A DNA stretch of 64,000 bases from Halomonas alkaliantarctica (GCF_029854215.1 NZ_CP122961.1:558001-622000); one strand, 5' to 3'; positions 1-9,124 are shown, numbered from the stretch's first letter. The notes: a model not told the origin generated them from the letters alone. Translations and numbers: made by a program.

Positions 1-1
1 C

Positions 2-160
2 ATGGCGCAGTTGGCGGAGCTTAATGGGCGCACCACCGATGACGACGCCGAACGGCTAGCGGAAAAAATGCAGGTTAAAATCAAGCGCGAAGAGCTAGGG
101 TTGCCCCCGCAGGTGGAAAGTATCGATACGCATGATCTGCAGGCGTTCAAACGTGGGTAA
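2..160 (+). CDS. 3' end of an unrecognised protein (partial)
   Basis: An open frame enters from the left edge and ends in TAA at 158-160. The visible 52 residues are hydrophilic and charged, with an acidic stretch (TTDDDAERLAEK) followed by a lysine/arginine-rich part and the C-terminus QAFKRG. An ATG lies at position 2, but nothing shows that it is the true start, and the gene most likely begins upstream of the window. I do not recognise the family. It runs in the same direction as the lipoprotein gene that starts 45 bases further on. Confidence 0.5.
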   Translation: MAQLAELNGRTTDDDAERLAEKMQVKIKREELGLPPQVESIDTHDLQAFKRG

Positions 161-205
161 GTTGTTCAGCAAGTAATAGAATTAGTTATACAGGGAGCAT
201 GACGT

Positions 206-937
206 ATGAATACGTTAAAAGCATGGGGTGGGGCTATCGCCGCTGCCAGTTTAATAGTGGTGCTTGGGGGGTGTGCAGCGACGCCCTCCACAGAAACGAA
301 CGCCGCTAACCAAGCAACGCTGGATAACCGGGCGCCGTTTCTGCCATCGGCGCTTTTTCCTGGCTCTGCGCAGGCCTTTGATGCGTGGCACTGCGAGCCT
401 GCTCAGCAGCACTTAGTCACCGCCACCAATGCCAACGATTTGCGCCTATGGTCGCTGCATGGCGCATGGCAACTGCCCCAAGCCGTCGTGGCTAGCGGCG
501 CACGCTACCAAGATGGTGAGATCAGCTTCTGGAACCGGGGAGACAAGGCGTTAGTGGAAACGCCAAGAGGACAATTGCAGTGCTCGCTGGCCGAGCAGCG
601 TGACGCCTTAACCCGCACTGACCAGCCCGGCGTGATGTTCTTTGGCCAGGGTAACGAACCGGGCTGGACGGTTGCCTTAGCGAATGACACGCCAACGCTG
701 ACGATGGAGACGAATTACGGGGAAGAGCGCCTTCAACTACCTTATATGGTTAGTGTGATGGACAATGAAGCGGGTCGGGTCGTAATTGAAAACGCCGACG
801 TGAAGCCCTTTTTCCGCGTGCGTATCGACGCTGGAGCCTGTTTCGATAACATGAGCGGCAAGCCTTTCCCCGCTCGCGTTACGCTGACCTATGGTGGAGA
901 GCAATATAGCGGCTGTGGCCAAGGTATTGCGCCCTAA
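206..937 (+). CDS. Lipoprotein with MliC-like and COG3650-like domains
   Basis: Predicted outer-membrane or periplasmic lipoprotein of 243 residues. The N-terminus is a lipoprotein signal with the lipobox LGGC, making Cys23 the lipidated residue. Residues about 58-130 resemble the MliC fold (inhibitor of c-type lysozyme): a WHCEP start, a GARYQDGEISFWNRGD core and a second cysteine. The C-terminal half (FFGQGNEPGW to CFDNMSGKPFP and YSGCGQG) matches the COG3650 type of uncharacterised lipoprotein domain. A GGGAG-type ribosome site precedes the ATG. Lysozyme inhibition is inferred from the family only. Its neighbour at 2655 is another small envelope lipoprotein. Confidence 0.8.
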   Translation: MNTLKAWGGAIAAASLIVVLGGCAATPSTETNAANQATLDNRAPFLPSALFPGSAQAFDAWHCEPAQQHLVTATNANDLRLWSLHGAWQLPQAVVASGARYQDGEISFWNRGDKALVETPRGQLQCSLAEQRDALTRTDQPGVMFFGQGNEPGWTVALANDTPTLTMETNYGEERLQLPYMVSVMDNEAGRVVIENADVKPFFRVRIDAGACFDNMSGKPFPARVTLTYGGEQYSGCGQGIAP

Positions 938-949
938 TAAAGCGCTAGC

Positions 950-2020
950 TCAGCAGCGATAAATCACACGCTCGGCCCGCCATTCATGTGCCACAAAGTC
1001 GCTGGCGCACAGGGCCGAGGTGTTGCCTGCGGCACGAGCAGCAAGACGCGATAGCGTTTCCATCTGAATGCCGCGGGTACTTTCCAGCTGCTCGCTGACC
1101 GCAAGCGGCGCCCAGCGTTCGTCCTCTAACGTTGCCAGTGTAAAGTTAAACGGATGAAAACCTGGGAAACCGAGTCGAATATCAGTAGCGATCAGCGTCT
1201 CTTTTCCATCCAACTGCCGCGTTTCGTAGCGCAAGAAAGGTCCCGTAAACCATGTTAAGCGCTGCCCTTGCTGGCTGGCCAAAGCGAACATTTCTAGTTC
1301 AGTGTTACGAATCAGCGGCTCAAGACGCGGTTGACGGTCGCCGTCAAACACACTGATTAGACTTTCATAATAGCGGTCGCCGTCAATCACTGTGGCGCGC
1401 CATAACACAATGTTAAACGGTGTTGGCTGTAACAGCAGCGGAGCTTCTTCAAGCCCCTGCTCCGCAAGGACTGGGGCAAGACGTTGCTCTACCGCTAACT
1501 TCGCACCTGCTGCTACCACTAGATAAACACTGGTGATGGCCAATCCCCACGTGCAGGCTTTACGGACCCGTTGAGAGATCAAGGCGATCCCCAGGGTGAG
1601 TAACAACGGCAGCGTATAGAGCGGATCGATAATAAAAATAATCGGCCACGCGGCAGGAGCGAGATCAAGCGGCCAAAGCAACTGGGTACCGTAAGTGGTC
1701 AGCGCATCCAGCAGCGGATGGGTAAGCAATATAAGCGCAAAAAAGCACCACCAGCGGGGCAGGCTAATATCCTTTGCGGGAGCAAAGCGTGCGCAAAGCA
1801 GCGCCAATAGGGTGGCTAGCCCTGTGAGTACAAAAAGCGAATGGCTAAAACCACGATGCTCGGTGACATTGGCCACGGCATCGCCATAATCCAACGCTAC
1901 ATCAAGATCGGGCAGGGTGCCCAGTACGGCGCCGATGAGAATGGCCTTCCGGCCTAGGCGTCGGCCCAGTACGACTCCACCAATGGTTGCGCCAAGTGCG
2001 GCTTGCGTGACTGAATCCAC
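950..2020 (-). CDS. YdjM/YbcI-type inner-membrane metal-dependent hydrolase
   Basis: A 356-residue membrane protein of the LexA-binding, inner-membrane-associated putative hydrolase family (PF04307, formerly DUF457). The N-terminus carries the family hallmarks: the start MDSVTQAALGA, a PDLD motif near residue 38 and the RGFSHS histidine motif near residue 57, which are the presumed metal ligands. Several hydrophobic helices follow, then a soluble C-terminal part of about 180 residues. The start is GTG, with GGAG six bases upstream. It converges with the lipoprotein gene at 206-937. Substrate and role are unknown; related E. coli genes are linked to the SOS response. Confidence 0.75.
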   Translation of the reverse strand: MDSVTQAALGATIGGVVLGRRLGRKAILIGAVLGTLPDLDVALDYGDAVANVTEHRGFSHSLFVLTGLATLLALLCARFAPAKDISLPRWWCFFALILLTHPLLDALTTYGTQLLWPLDLAPAAWPIIFIIDPLYTLPLLLTLGIALISQRVRKACTWGLAITSVYLVVAAGAKLAVEQRLAPVLAEQGLEEAPLLLQPTPFNIVLWRATVIDGDRYYESLISVFDGDRQPRLEPLIRNTELEMFALASQQGQRLTWFTGPFLRYETRQLDGKETLIATDIRLGFPGFHPFNFTLATLEDERWAPLAVSEQLESTRGIQMETLSRLAARAAGNTSALCASDFVAHEWRAERVIYRC

Positions 2021-2148
2021 AGGTTTCTCCGACGGGTAAACCCAGCTAAGATAAACGGTATGATTTAATTATACAGCGTTGTAGCAATTTATTTTCGTTG
2101 TCACGTTTCTGTAAAGTGTAACCAAGCCCGTTTTTATCAGGAGTCGAT

Positions 2149-2589
2149 ATGCAATATCTACATACCATGGTGCGTGTTAGTGACCTAGATGCTTCACTGC
2201 GCTTTTATTGCGACCTGCTGGGTCTTAAAGAAGTACGCCGTAAAGAGAATGAGAAAGGACGCTTCACCCTGGTGTTTCTGGCCGCACCAGAAGATGAGCC
2301 ACGCTCAGAGCGGCTGACGGCTCCAGAGCTTGAACTGACGTATAACTGGGATCCGGAAGAGTACACAGGCGGGCGTAACTTTGGCCACCTAGCCTACCGG
2401 GTGGATGACATTTATGCGCTCTGCCAGCACCTGCAGGACAATGGCGTGACAATTAATCGCCCACCTCGTGATGGCCATATGGCGTTTGTTAAATCACCGG
2501 ATGGAATCTCTGTGGAGCTGCTGCAGAAAGGCGATGCCCTGGCACCGCAAGAGCCATGGGCCTCCATGGAAAACACCGGTAGCTGGTAA
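2149..2589 (+). CDS. gloA: Lactoylglutathione lyase (glyoxalase I)
   Basis: Converts the hemithioacetal of methylglyoxal and glutathione to S-lactoylglutathione in the cytoplasm, the first step of methylglyoxal detoxification. The 146-residue protein is a VOC-fold glyoxalase of the short bacterial type. The four metal ligands of the E. coli enzyme are all visible at matching places: His5, Glu62 (in LELTYN), His80 (in NFGHLAY) and Glu123 (in SVELLQ). [14 protein letters not shown] is characteristic. The ribosome site CAGGAG sits ahead of ATG. The short nickel-type architecture suggests Ni or Co dependence rather than zinc. Confidence 0.93.
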   Translation: MQYLHTMVRVSDLDASLRFYCDLLGLKEVRRKENEKGRFTLVFLAAPEDEPRSERLTAPELELTYNWDPEEYTGGRNFGHLAYRVDDIYALCQHLQDNGVTINRPPRDGHMAFVKSPDGISVELLQKGDALAPQEPWASMENTGSW

Positions 2590-2654
2590 CTATTACACAA
2601 GCTTTATTCCACACAGACTGTTCCACAAAGGCTATGACACAAGGAAAGTTCACC

Positions 2655-3116
2655 ATGACCACGAAAGGTTGGCGTTTACTGCCACTGCTCGCTTCCGCTG
2701 CGCTACTGTTAAGTGCTTGTAGCAGTTCGCCAGGGCCAAGCACTTCGCCGCAATCAGGGCCGAGTGACGCCTCGCTTTCAGGCGCTATCGTCGACCAACG
2801 TTGGAATTTATTGCTGGTGGGGACCGATGAGCGGCTCTCCATGCCGGAAACGCCTTTTTTCCAGATTTCAAAAGAGGGCAAAGTGAGCGGCCACGACGGC
2901 TGTAACCGCTTTACTGGCGAAGTAAAACTCGGTGAGAACCAACGTATTGAGTTTAGCCCGTTAGCCACCACCCGCATGGCGTGCCCGCAAATGGCCGATG
3001 CCAAGCGGGTCACCGATATGATGGAGACCGCTTATCGGTATTTGATCGACCATGATCGGTTGGTGTTCTTTGGTCCGGATAGTCGGGTTTTAGGCGGCTG
3101 GCGCGAAGGTAACTGA
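2655..3116 (+). CDS. META-domain (HslJ-like) lipoprotein
   Basis: A 153-residue predicted lipoprotein with signal peptide and lipobox LSAC (Cys22), followed by a Ser/Pro/Gly-rich linker and one META domain (COG3187, HslJ-like). The domain shows the typical ISKEGKVSGHDGCNRFTG block and a second conserved cysteine in RMACPQM. HslJ-type proteins are outer-membrane or periplasmic and are linked to heat shock and novobiocin resistance in E. coli; the molecular function is unknown. I chose ATG 2655 because AAGGAAAG lies just ahead of it and the signal peptide begins there; an upstream ATG at 2634 would add seven unlikely residues. Confidence 0.85.
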   Translation: MTTKGWRLLPLLASAALLLSACSSSPGPSTSPQSGPSDASLSGAIVDQRWNLLLVGTDERLSMPETPFFQISKEGKVSGHDGCNRFTGEVKLGENQRIEFSPLATTRMACPQMADAKRVTDMMETAYRYLIDHDRLVFFGPDSRVLGGWREGN

Positions 3117-3123
3117 TAGCCGG

Positions 3124-4263
3124 TTAGTCTTCAAAAGGCGGATTGAAGCGGGCGATAAAGCGCGCATCAATCCGCTTTTTCCATTGCCATACCCATTTTC
3201 CGGATACCCCAAAGCCTCCCCGGCTGGCAATCGCGCGGCCGTCGCCGGTGCCAATCAGTGCCAATACGCGTTTGGGCGGCTGCCAGGGGAGTAACGTTTT
3301 GTCGTAGCAGGCGCGGCGGAGGTTGTCCGCTAAGTGTTGCCCCATGCGCACTGCATACACTCCTGCATTTGGTAGCGCTGGGGTAAATGCTGCGCAGTCG
3401 CCAGCGGCAAACATATTCGGTTGGCCGGTGACCTCCAGCTTGTTGTCTACGCGGATAAAACCGTGTTGATCCAACGGCAGATCAGTCCCCGCCAGCCATG
3501 GATGACCGACAGCCCCCGTTGCCCACAGAACGATGTCCGCATCGATGCGTTTACCGTTCTGGGTTGTTACTCCGCCTTCAATCAGTGTTTCGCCGCGTTG
3601 TTCAACGTGAACGGTAATACCTGCCTGTGACAGCGCGCGTCGCATTAGCCAGCGTGGCACGCGCCCGGCATCGGGCAATAACGCGTTAGACGCGCTGAGC
3701 AAATGCCCCTGCCAGACAATATCCGGGCGCTGTTTGCGCAGCTGGCCCAGCACGCTCATCAGTGTCTCACAGCCAGCGGCGCCCCCTCCGACGCCCACCA
3801 CCCGTTGGGCACCGCCGCTGGGTAAGTGGCTAATGTCATTTTTCAGCGCCTGCCAGCGTTGATGCAGACTACTCAATGGCCGCATGGCGAGTAGCTTGGG
3901 TAGGTTCTCTCCGTTTAGCGGAGGAGGCGCCAGGGTCGAGCCGATATTGACGGAGGCCACATCAAAATTAACGCGCTCGCCATTCGCCAGCGTTACGCAA
4001 CGTTCCTGGGGGTCGATCATTTTCGCTGGGGAAAGAATTAGCCGAGCGTTGGCTCTTTGGCACAATGCTGCGACGTCAATCTGTGTCTCGCGTAACGTAC
4101 ACTCTCCCGCTAACCATGCGGGTACACTGCCGGAGTATGCTGCTAAAGGACTATCACTCACCACGGTAACCGCAATGCTTGGTTCAGGCTGTTTGGCGAA
4201 GGCTTCGAGTACAAAGGCGTGGGCATGGCCCGCACCCATGAGTAATAATTGCTGCATGGACAT
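3124..4263 (-). CDS. FAD/NAD(P)-dependent oxidoreductase, SelD-N-terminal type
   Basis: A 379-residue pyridine-nucleotide disulfide-type flavoprotein. An N-terminal dinucleotide site (LLLMGAGHAHAFVLEAF) is followed by a second NAD(P)-binding motif (VVGVGGGAAGCETLMSVLG) and the FAD-binding end motif GQPNMFAAGDCA. GAGHAHA and the overall layout match TIGR03169, a family often fused to or beside selenide water dikinase SelD, and more distantly NDH-2. No selD lies in the window, so this is a stand-alone member. The redox substrate is unknown. It is followed on the same strand by a short gap and converges with the META lipoprotein gene. Confidence 0.75.
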   Translation of the reverse strand: MSMQQLLLMGAGHAHAFVLEAFAKQPEPSIAVTVVSDSPLAAYSGSVPAWLAGECTLRETQIDVAALCQRANARLILSPAKMIDPQERCVTLANGERVNFDVASVNIGSTLAPPPLNGENLPKLLAMRPLSSLHQRWQALKNDISHLPSGGAQRVVGVGGGAAGCETLMSVLGQLRKQRPDIVWQGHLLSASNALLPDAGRVPRWLMRRALSQAGITVHVEQRGETLIEGGVTTQNGKRIDADIVLWATGAVGHPWLAGTDLPLDQHGFIRVDNKLEVTGQPNMFAAGDCAAFTPALPNAGVYAVRMGQHLADNLRRACYDKTLLPWQPPKRVLALIGTGDGRAIASRGGFGVSGKWVWQWKKRIDARFIARFNPPFED

Positions 4264-4295
4264 CGCCTATAGAAGAAGCAAGGTGCTGTTGGGGA

Positions 4296-5690
4296 TTAAC
4301 AGACAAAGACTTGGTTTTTACCCGCCATTTTAGCCAGATACATACCTTGATCCGCCCGCTCAAATAACTGACGGGGCCGGTCGTCGGGCTGGACAAGGGT
4401 CAGGCCGATACTGATTGTTAAAGTGCCAGCGATATTGAAGGCGTGTTGCTCCACGTTGTGGCAGAGCCGGTTAGCCAGCTTTAGACTGGCGTCCTGGTTT
4501 AGACCCTTGGATATGATGACGAATTCTTCGCCTCCCCAGCGCCCAAGGTGATCCTCATGTCTCAACGTTTCCTGCACTAACTGAGCCATATCACGCAAGA
4601 TATCATCGCCAGTTGCGTGCCCATAGGTATCGTTAATATTTTTAAAATCATCAATATCAAACATCAACAGGGCAAAACTGACTGACGAATGGATCAAATC
4701 CTCAATCACAAGCTCTGTGTAGTAGCGGTTCCAGCACTTTGTTAAGGGGTCGGTATGGGCCAGGCCCTCGAGACGTTGATTGGTCTTGGTTAACTGGCGA
4801 TTGAGGCGAACAACCTCCTGGGCCGTTATAGCCACGGCTAAATCGTCGGCCAGCTCAATCATCATAGAGGCTTCCAGCGGCATCCAATAACTCAAGACGT
4901 CTTGAAGCGTTGTATCAGCCACCAGAGCGGGGAGGAGCGGCTGTTGGCGAAACAGCACTAACCAGCCTAACGAGGCATTCGCGACGCTGAGCTGGGCCGC
5001 CAGACCGCCTTGGCAGCTCCCGTTTAGCTCGGCAATCTCGTCTTGAGCGTTGTACTGTTTCAACTGCTGTAACTGATGAAATATCTGGGGCCTGGAGGGG
5101 GATTTGCCAAAGCAGTGGAGATCGCCCTGATAAGCCAGCGCAATGCCTTCGGCCTGAAAAATATCGCACCAGCTAGCGCCATGATGCTGCAAAATATCAT
5201 CAATGGAAGTCAGTCGTTTAATATCTCTGGATAGCAATCTGCGGCGCGACTTTAAACCTAGCTGGCGGGTGGCCATACGTTCCGCTTTTAACAAGCGTAA
5301 GCGTTGGGAAGCAATATCAATGAGTAGTTGGATCCACTTGCCAGGCCCTGCGTAGGCGGCAGGTGAATGCCCAATATACCCCCACACTTCATGTTCGCCC
5401 TTTAGCTCATACAGTTGCAGCTCTGAGGCGGCTAGGTCGTCGTAACAATGAATAGAGAGCAGCGCGTGATGAGAGGCGAGTGTGCTTTCCAGTGGATAGC
5501 AGTAGGCCAAACGAAGGTTGCCTGTGCTCAATCGGCGATAAAGTACCACTGGTTGACCCTGGGTAAGCGCATGTAGCGTTTTAGCCAGCAGTTCAAAAAG
5601 CTCAAAAGGGGTTTTCGAGCCGCATAGCAAGGCCAGCTTAAGGCACAGATTGTCGAGATTTTGCACCGATGGAGATAGTGTGCCACTCAT
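4296..5690 (-). CDS. Diguanylate cyclase with an uncharacterised sensory N-terminus
   Basis: A 464-residue cytoplasmic protein that probably makes c-di-GMP from two GTP. The C-terminal about 165 residues are a GGDEF domain with the active variant GGEEF (GRWGGEEFVIIS). RHED lies five residues upstream and fits the RxxD inhibitory site, so product feedback is likely. FDIDDFKNINDTYGH carries the metal- and GTP-binding residues. The N-terminal about 290 residues have no signal or clear membrane helix and look weakly GAF-like; the sensed signal is unknown. It lies upstream, on the same strand, of the SelD-type oxidoreductase, 32 bases away. Confidence 0.85.
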   Translation of the reverse strand: MSGTLSPSVQNLDNLCLKLALLCGSKTPFELFELLAKTLHALTQGQPVVLYRRLSTGNLRLAYCYPLESTLASHHALLSIHCYDDLAASELQLYELKGEHEVWGYIGHSPAAYAGPGKWIQLLIDIASQRLRLLKAERMATRQLGLKSRRRLLSRDIKRLTSIDDILQHHGASWCDIFQAEGIALAYQGDLHCFGKSPSRPQIFHQLQQLKQYNAQDEIAELNGSCQGGLAAQLSVANASLGWLVLFRQQPLLPALVADTTLQDVLSYWMPLEASMMIELADDLAVAITAQEVVRLNRQLTKTNQRLEGLAHTDPLTKCWNRYYTELVIEDLIHSSVSFALLMFDIDDFKNINDTYGHATGDDILRDMAQLVQETLRHEDHLGRWGGEEFVIISKGLNQDASLKLANRLCHNVEQHAFNIAGTLTISIGLTLVQPDDRPRQLFERADQGMYLAKMAGKNQVFVC

Positions 5691-5783
5691 CCTGAATGAC
5701 TCCTCAAGCGCCGCTTCTCAGCGCTTAGCATAGCAACTCGCCTAAGCGAAAACTCGAAATTGAATTAATGATTCAATCAAAAG

Positions 5784-6242
5784 GTGAACCGTTATTCAAC
5801 TGTTATTGAACAATCGCTTCACATTGGCGGCATGAATGAAAAAATCATGTTCGCCGAGCGTCTGAAAGCTGCACTAGAAGCAGCCGGTTACGAAGCGCGG
5901 CCGTCAGTGCTTGAGCGGGAATTTAACCTGCGTTACTGGGGAAAGCCGATCACTTTTCAGGCCGTTAGGCGTTGGCTGCGCGGAGATTCGATCCCCAGCC
6001 AGGATAAGCTCCAGGTTCTGGCCCGTTGGCTGTTAGTCGATCCACACCACTTGCGCTACGGCAGTAGCAGCGCTTATACGGTCAGCGAACCTTCCGCAAG
6101 TTGGGACGTTTCATCCACCAGTGAAGAGCGCCAATTGCTGTCACTCTACCGGGAGCTTCCCGCTGCCCAGCGTAAAGTGGTGCGCGAAATTATTGAAACA
6201 TTCGCTAAAGTGCACCCGCCTGCCAGCGGGCGTAACGATTAG
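5784..6242 (+). CDS. Helix-turn-helix (XRE-like) transcriptional regulator
   Basis: A small DNA-binding protein. The segment MFAERLKAALEAAGY, then ITFQAVRRWLRGDSIP and LQVLARWLLVD, is a typical helix-turn-helix of the cI/XRE type with the recognition helix in QAVRRWLRG. The C-terminal about 50 residues hold a short predicted helix (EERQLLSLYRELPAAQRKVV) that may serve in dimerisation. The GTG at 5784 gives 152 residues; the ATG at 5832 gives 136 residues starting at MNEKIMF and is about equally likely, since neither has a strong ribosome site. It is divergent from the diguanylate cyclase gene 93 bases away, which is its only obvious regulatory neighbour. The target is unknown. Confidence 0.7.
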   Translation: MNRYSTVIEQSLHIGGMNEKIMFAERLKAALEAAGYEARPSVLEREFNLRYWGKPITFQAVRRWLRGDSIPSQDKLQVLARWLLVDPHHLRYGSSSAYTVSEPSASWDVSSTSEERQLLSLYRELPAAQRKVVREIIETFAKVHPPASGRND

Positions 6243-6280
6243 GTCGACTCATTTTTCTAATTATCTTTCAGTTCGATGTG

Positions 6281-8443
6281 CTAGGTGTCAATTTTCTTTG
6301 CTGAACTGTCACCGCGTCGCCAATTGAAGTAGTGCTTCAATAGTGTCAGTGCCCGCTCGGGTTTGTGAGCGTTTTTCCATACGCCCGCCGTGGCTTTAGC
6401 TGCTTCGCCCAGCGTTGGGTAGGGGTGAATGGTGCCCAACAGCTTGTTGAGGCCCAGGCCGTGTTTCATGGCGAGGGTAAATTCACCCAGCCATTCACCG
6501 GCGTTTTCCGCCACGATGGTCGCACCGATAATCTTGTCTCTGCCGGGCACGGTGAGTACTTTGATAAATCCTTGGGTCGCGCCTTCGGCAATGGCACGGT
6601 CGCTTTCTCCCATGGCGTAGCGGGTGATCTCAAAGGCAATGCCCTGTGCGTTCGCCTCTTTTTCGTTTAAACCCACCCGCGCAACTTCCGGCTGCAGGTA
6701 GGTGACCGTGGGCATATAGCGGTAATCCACCGCAAAGCTTTTCAGCTCGCCGAACAGCGCATTGACGGCCGCATGCCACGCTTGGTGGGCGGCGGCATGG
6801 GTGAGTTGGTAAGGTCCGGCTAAATCACCGCAGGCCCAGATATTGGGTATGCGGGTTTGCAGCCGCTCGTTAAGTTCAAAAGTGCCTGTTTGGGTGGTCG
6901 TGATCCCCAGCGCTTCTAGCCCTAAGCCCTCAACATTGGCCTGGCGACCCACGCTCACCAGCAAATAGTCAAAGCGGAGCAATTTCCGCTCGCCATGATG
7001 CTCCACCGCTAGCTGATAGCCGCCATCCTCGTTAAGAACTTCCAGCGCTTTGGCGTCGGTCATCACCATCACACCTTCGTCAGCCAGGGTGCTTTCAACT
7101 AGTTCACCGACCTCTGGATCCTCGCGACCCAGCAGTTGGGAAATGCCTTCGACCAGCGTGACTTGGCTACCCAGGCGGGCAAAGCTCTGGCTTAGCTCGC
7201 AGCCAATGGCACCACCGCCCAACACCACTAAACGTTCGGGCAGTTCAGTAAGCGACCAAAGGTTCTCCGAGGTTAGAACGGGCGCATCCATAATGCCGGG
7301 TAACGGGGGGACTTTGGGCCTTGCGCCGGTGGCCAGCACGATATGTCTGGCGGTGAGTATTTTATCCCCCACCTGCACTTCCCAGGGTGAGGCCAACGTG
7401 GCGTGATCCTGATACACCTCAACGCCTAGGCCGCTATAGCGCTCCACGCTGTCGTGGGGCTCGATATCGCTAATCGCCTGATGCACATGGCGCATCACCT
7501 TGGCAAAGTCGACCTGCGGCTCACTGGTAGTCACTCCGAACCGGTGGGCGGTGCGAACCTCATGGGCGGCGCGGGCGGCACGAATTAACGCTTTAGACGG
7601 CACGCAGCCGGTATTCAGGCAGTCGCCGCCCATCTTGTGTTTTTCCACCAGCGCCACTTTGGCGTTCACAGCACTGGCTATATAGCTGGTGACTAGCCCG
7701 GCTGAGCCACCGCCGATGACCACAATGTCGTAGTCAAAACGCGCTGGCCGGGTAAAACCTTTATACGCTTTGCGCTTCTGTACCAGTTGTACAATGCGCC
7801 GAGCTATCCAGGGGAAGATAGCCAGCAGTAAAAACGAGGCGATAAGCGTCGGCGAGAGAATCCCCCTCAGACTCTCTAAATCACCTAGTTGCCCACCTGC
7901 ATTCACATAGATGGCGGTGCCGGGGAGCATCGCGACCTGGCTTACCCAGTAAAACGTGACGGTTTTGATCCGTGTCAGTCCCATGACCAGGTTGATCATA
8001 AAAAACGGGAATACCGGCACTAAACGCAGGGTGAAAAGATAGAGAGCACCGTCGCGCTCTACGCCCCGATTCACCGAGGCGAACTGGCGCGGAAAACGTT
8101 TTTCGATAGGGCCACGGAAAAGAAACCGTGAAAGTAGAAAGGCCAGTGTGGCCCCCATGGTGCTGGCGAAGGAGATAATCAGCAGACCCCAACCTAAACC
8201 AAATAGCGTACCGCCAAGTAGGGTCATCAGTGTGGCGCCTGGCAGTGAGAGCGCAGTGATCACCACATAAACAGCAAAAAAGATCCCCGCTACCTGCCAG
8301 GGGTTTTGATTAAATGCCGTTTGGAAATCGCTTTGGTAAGCCTTTAGGGTTTCTAGGGTGAACCATTGGTGGGCACCACTAATGAAAAACGCCCCAATGG
8401 CAATAAGCAGTAACGCTGCAATAATCAAACGTTGTCGGGTCAC
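6281..8443 (-). CDS. TVP38/DedA-like membrane domain fused to an FAD disulfide oxidoreductase
   Basis: A 720-residue fusion. Residues 1 to about 230 form a TVP38/TMEM64 (SNARE-associated, DedA-like) membrane domain with about five to six helices and the family's GGTLFG and LRLVPVFPF motifs. Residues about 238-720 are a class I pyridine-nucleotide disulfide oxidoreductase like mercuric reductase or dihydrolipoamide dehydrogenase: FAD site VVIGGGSAGL, redox-active CLNTGC, NAD site VVLGGGAIGCE, second FAD motif IWACGDLA and a C-terminal HPYPTLGE. The usual mercury-binding C-terminal cysteines are absent. The start is GTG with GGAGCG upstream. It follows the glycosyltransferase genes at a 66-base gap. 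The electron acceptor is unknown. Confidence 0.85.
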   Translation of the reverse strand: MTRQRLIIAALLLIAIGAFFISGAHQWFTLETLKAYQSDFQTAFNQNPWQVAGIFFAVYVVITALSLPGATLMTLLGGTLFGLGWGLLIISFASTMGATLAFLLSRFLFRGPIEKRFPRQFASVNRGVERDGALYLFTLRLVPVFPFFMINLVMGLTRIKTVTFYWVSQVAMLPGTAIYVNAGGQLGDLESLRGILSPTLIASFLLLAIFPWIARRIVQLVQKRKAYKGFTRPARFDYDIVVIGGGSAGLVTSYIASAVNAKVALVEKHKMGGDCLNTGCVPSKALIRAARAAHEVRTAHRFGVTTSEPQVDFAKVMRHVHQAISDIEPHDSVERYSGLGVEVYQDHATLASPWEVQVGDKILTARHIVLATGARPKVPPLPGIMDAPVLTSENLWSLTELPERLVVLGGGAIGCELSQSFARLGSQVTLVEGISQLLGREDPEVGELVESTLADEGVMVMTDAKALEVLNEDGGYQLAVEHHGERKLLRFDYLLVSVGRQANVEGLGLEALGITTTQTGTFELNERLQTRIPNIWACGDLAGPYQLTHAAAHQAWHAAVNALFGELKSFAVDYRYMPTVTYLQPEVARVGLNEKEANAQGIAFEITRYAMGESDRAIAEGATQGFIKVLTVPGRDKIIGATIVAENAGEWLGEFTLAMKHGLGLNKLLGTIHPYPTLGEAAKATAGVWKNAHKPERALTLLKHYFNWRRGDSSAKKIDT

Positions 8444-8509
8444 AATAAACGCTCCAGCGTTAGTAAGGTAAGTATCAGTGTTTGCTGTGTGAAGAGAGTG
8501 CCCACTTGC

Positions 8510-9124
8510 TTACATCGATACAGGCAATCCTTTCCAGCGCTGCCAATCTTCGGGGCGATCCACGTCCCAAATAGTCGCGGGGTAGGCGGCGCGCAGGCCT
8601 AATGCCTCAATGCGCTGCTGAGTGGTCGCTAGCACGCGTTGGGTACCCCAGGGGATACCTTCAAACAATGCGGGATAGTCTTGCTGGGTGCCTACAAAAC
8701 CGTAGCCGCCATCTTCGGCGGGTAACATCACCACCTCAACGTTGGCCAACTGCTGTGCACAGGTGGCAATCAGCGCGCTGGTGATGCTTGGGCAGTCGCT
8801 GCCCATTAGCATGGCAGGCCCTGGGGTGCTGTTCAGCGCGTGGCGAACCCGTGCGCCTAAGTTGCCCTCTGGCTGGGCGCTTAGCGTCACACCAAAGGCT
8901 TCACGAAGTTCGATAAACAGCGGGTGCGTATGGTCAAGCGCTGTCCATAGCGTGATTTTTTCCGCGGGCAGCGCTTTGCAGGCATTGGCGACGCAGTGGC
9001 GCACAAGCTCTGCGTGAGCGTTGGCAGCACCTTCCAAACCGAGCAGGGGTGACAGGCGCGTTTTCGCTTGCCCCGGCAGCGGGGCTTTGGCGAGCAAATG
9101 CAGATGAGGTGTTTCAGCGGGCAT
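8510..9124 (-). CDS. TIGR04282-family glycosyltransferase (DUF2064)
   Basis: A 204-residue cytoplasmic nucleotidyl/glycosyltransferase-fold protein of the DUF2064/TIGR04282 family, known from arsenosugar-type clusters. Visible family features are the N-terminal LLAKAPLPGQAKTRLSP, the central MLMGSDCPSI and AEDGGYGFVG, and the C-terminal WDVDRPEDWQRW. I set the start at the ATG at 9124, because a longer frame upstream lacks family similarity and this ATG overlaps the end of the preceding gene by 11 bases, indicating translational coupling. No arsenic genes lie in the window, so the sugar donor and acceptor are unknown. Confidence 0.85.
   Translation of the reverse strand: MPAETPHLHLLAKAPLPGQAKTRLSPLLGLEGAANAHAELVRHCVANACKALPAEKITLWTALDHTHPLFIELREAFGVTLSAQPEGNLGARVRHALNSTPGPAMLMGSDCPSITSALIATCAQQLANVEVVMLPAEDGGYGFVGTQQDYPALFEGIPWGTQRVLATTQQRIEALGLRAAYPATIWDVDRPEDWQRWKGLPVSM

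Noticed and set aside
6281..8443. Mercuric reductase
   Set aside because: The catalytic domain is similar, but the C-terminal mercury-binding cysteine pair and other mer genes are absent.
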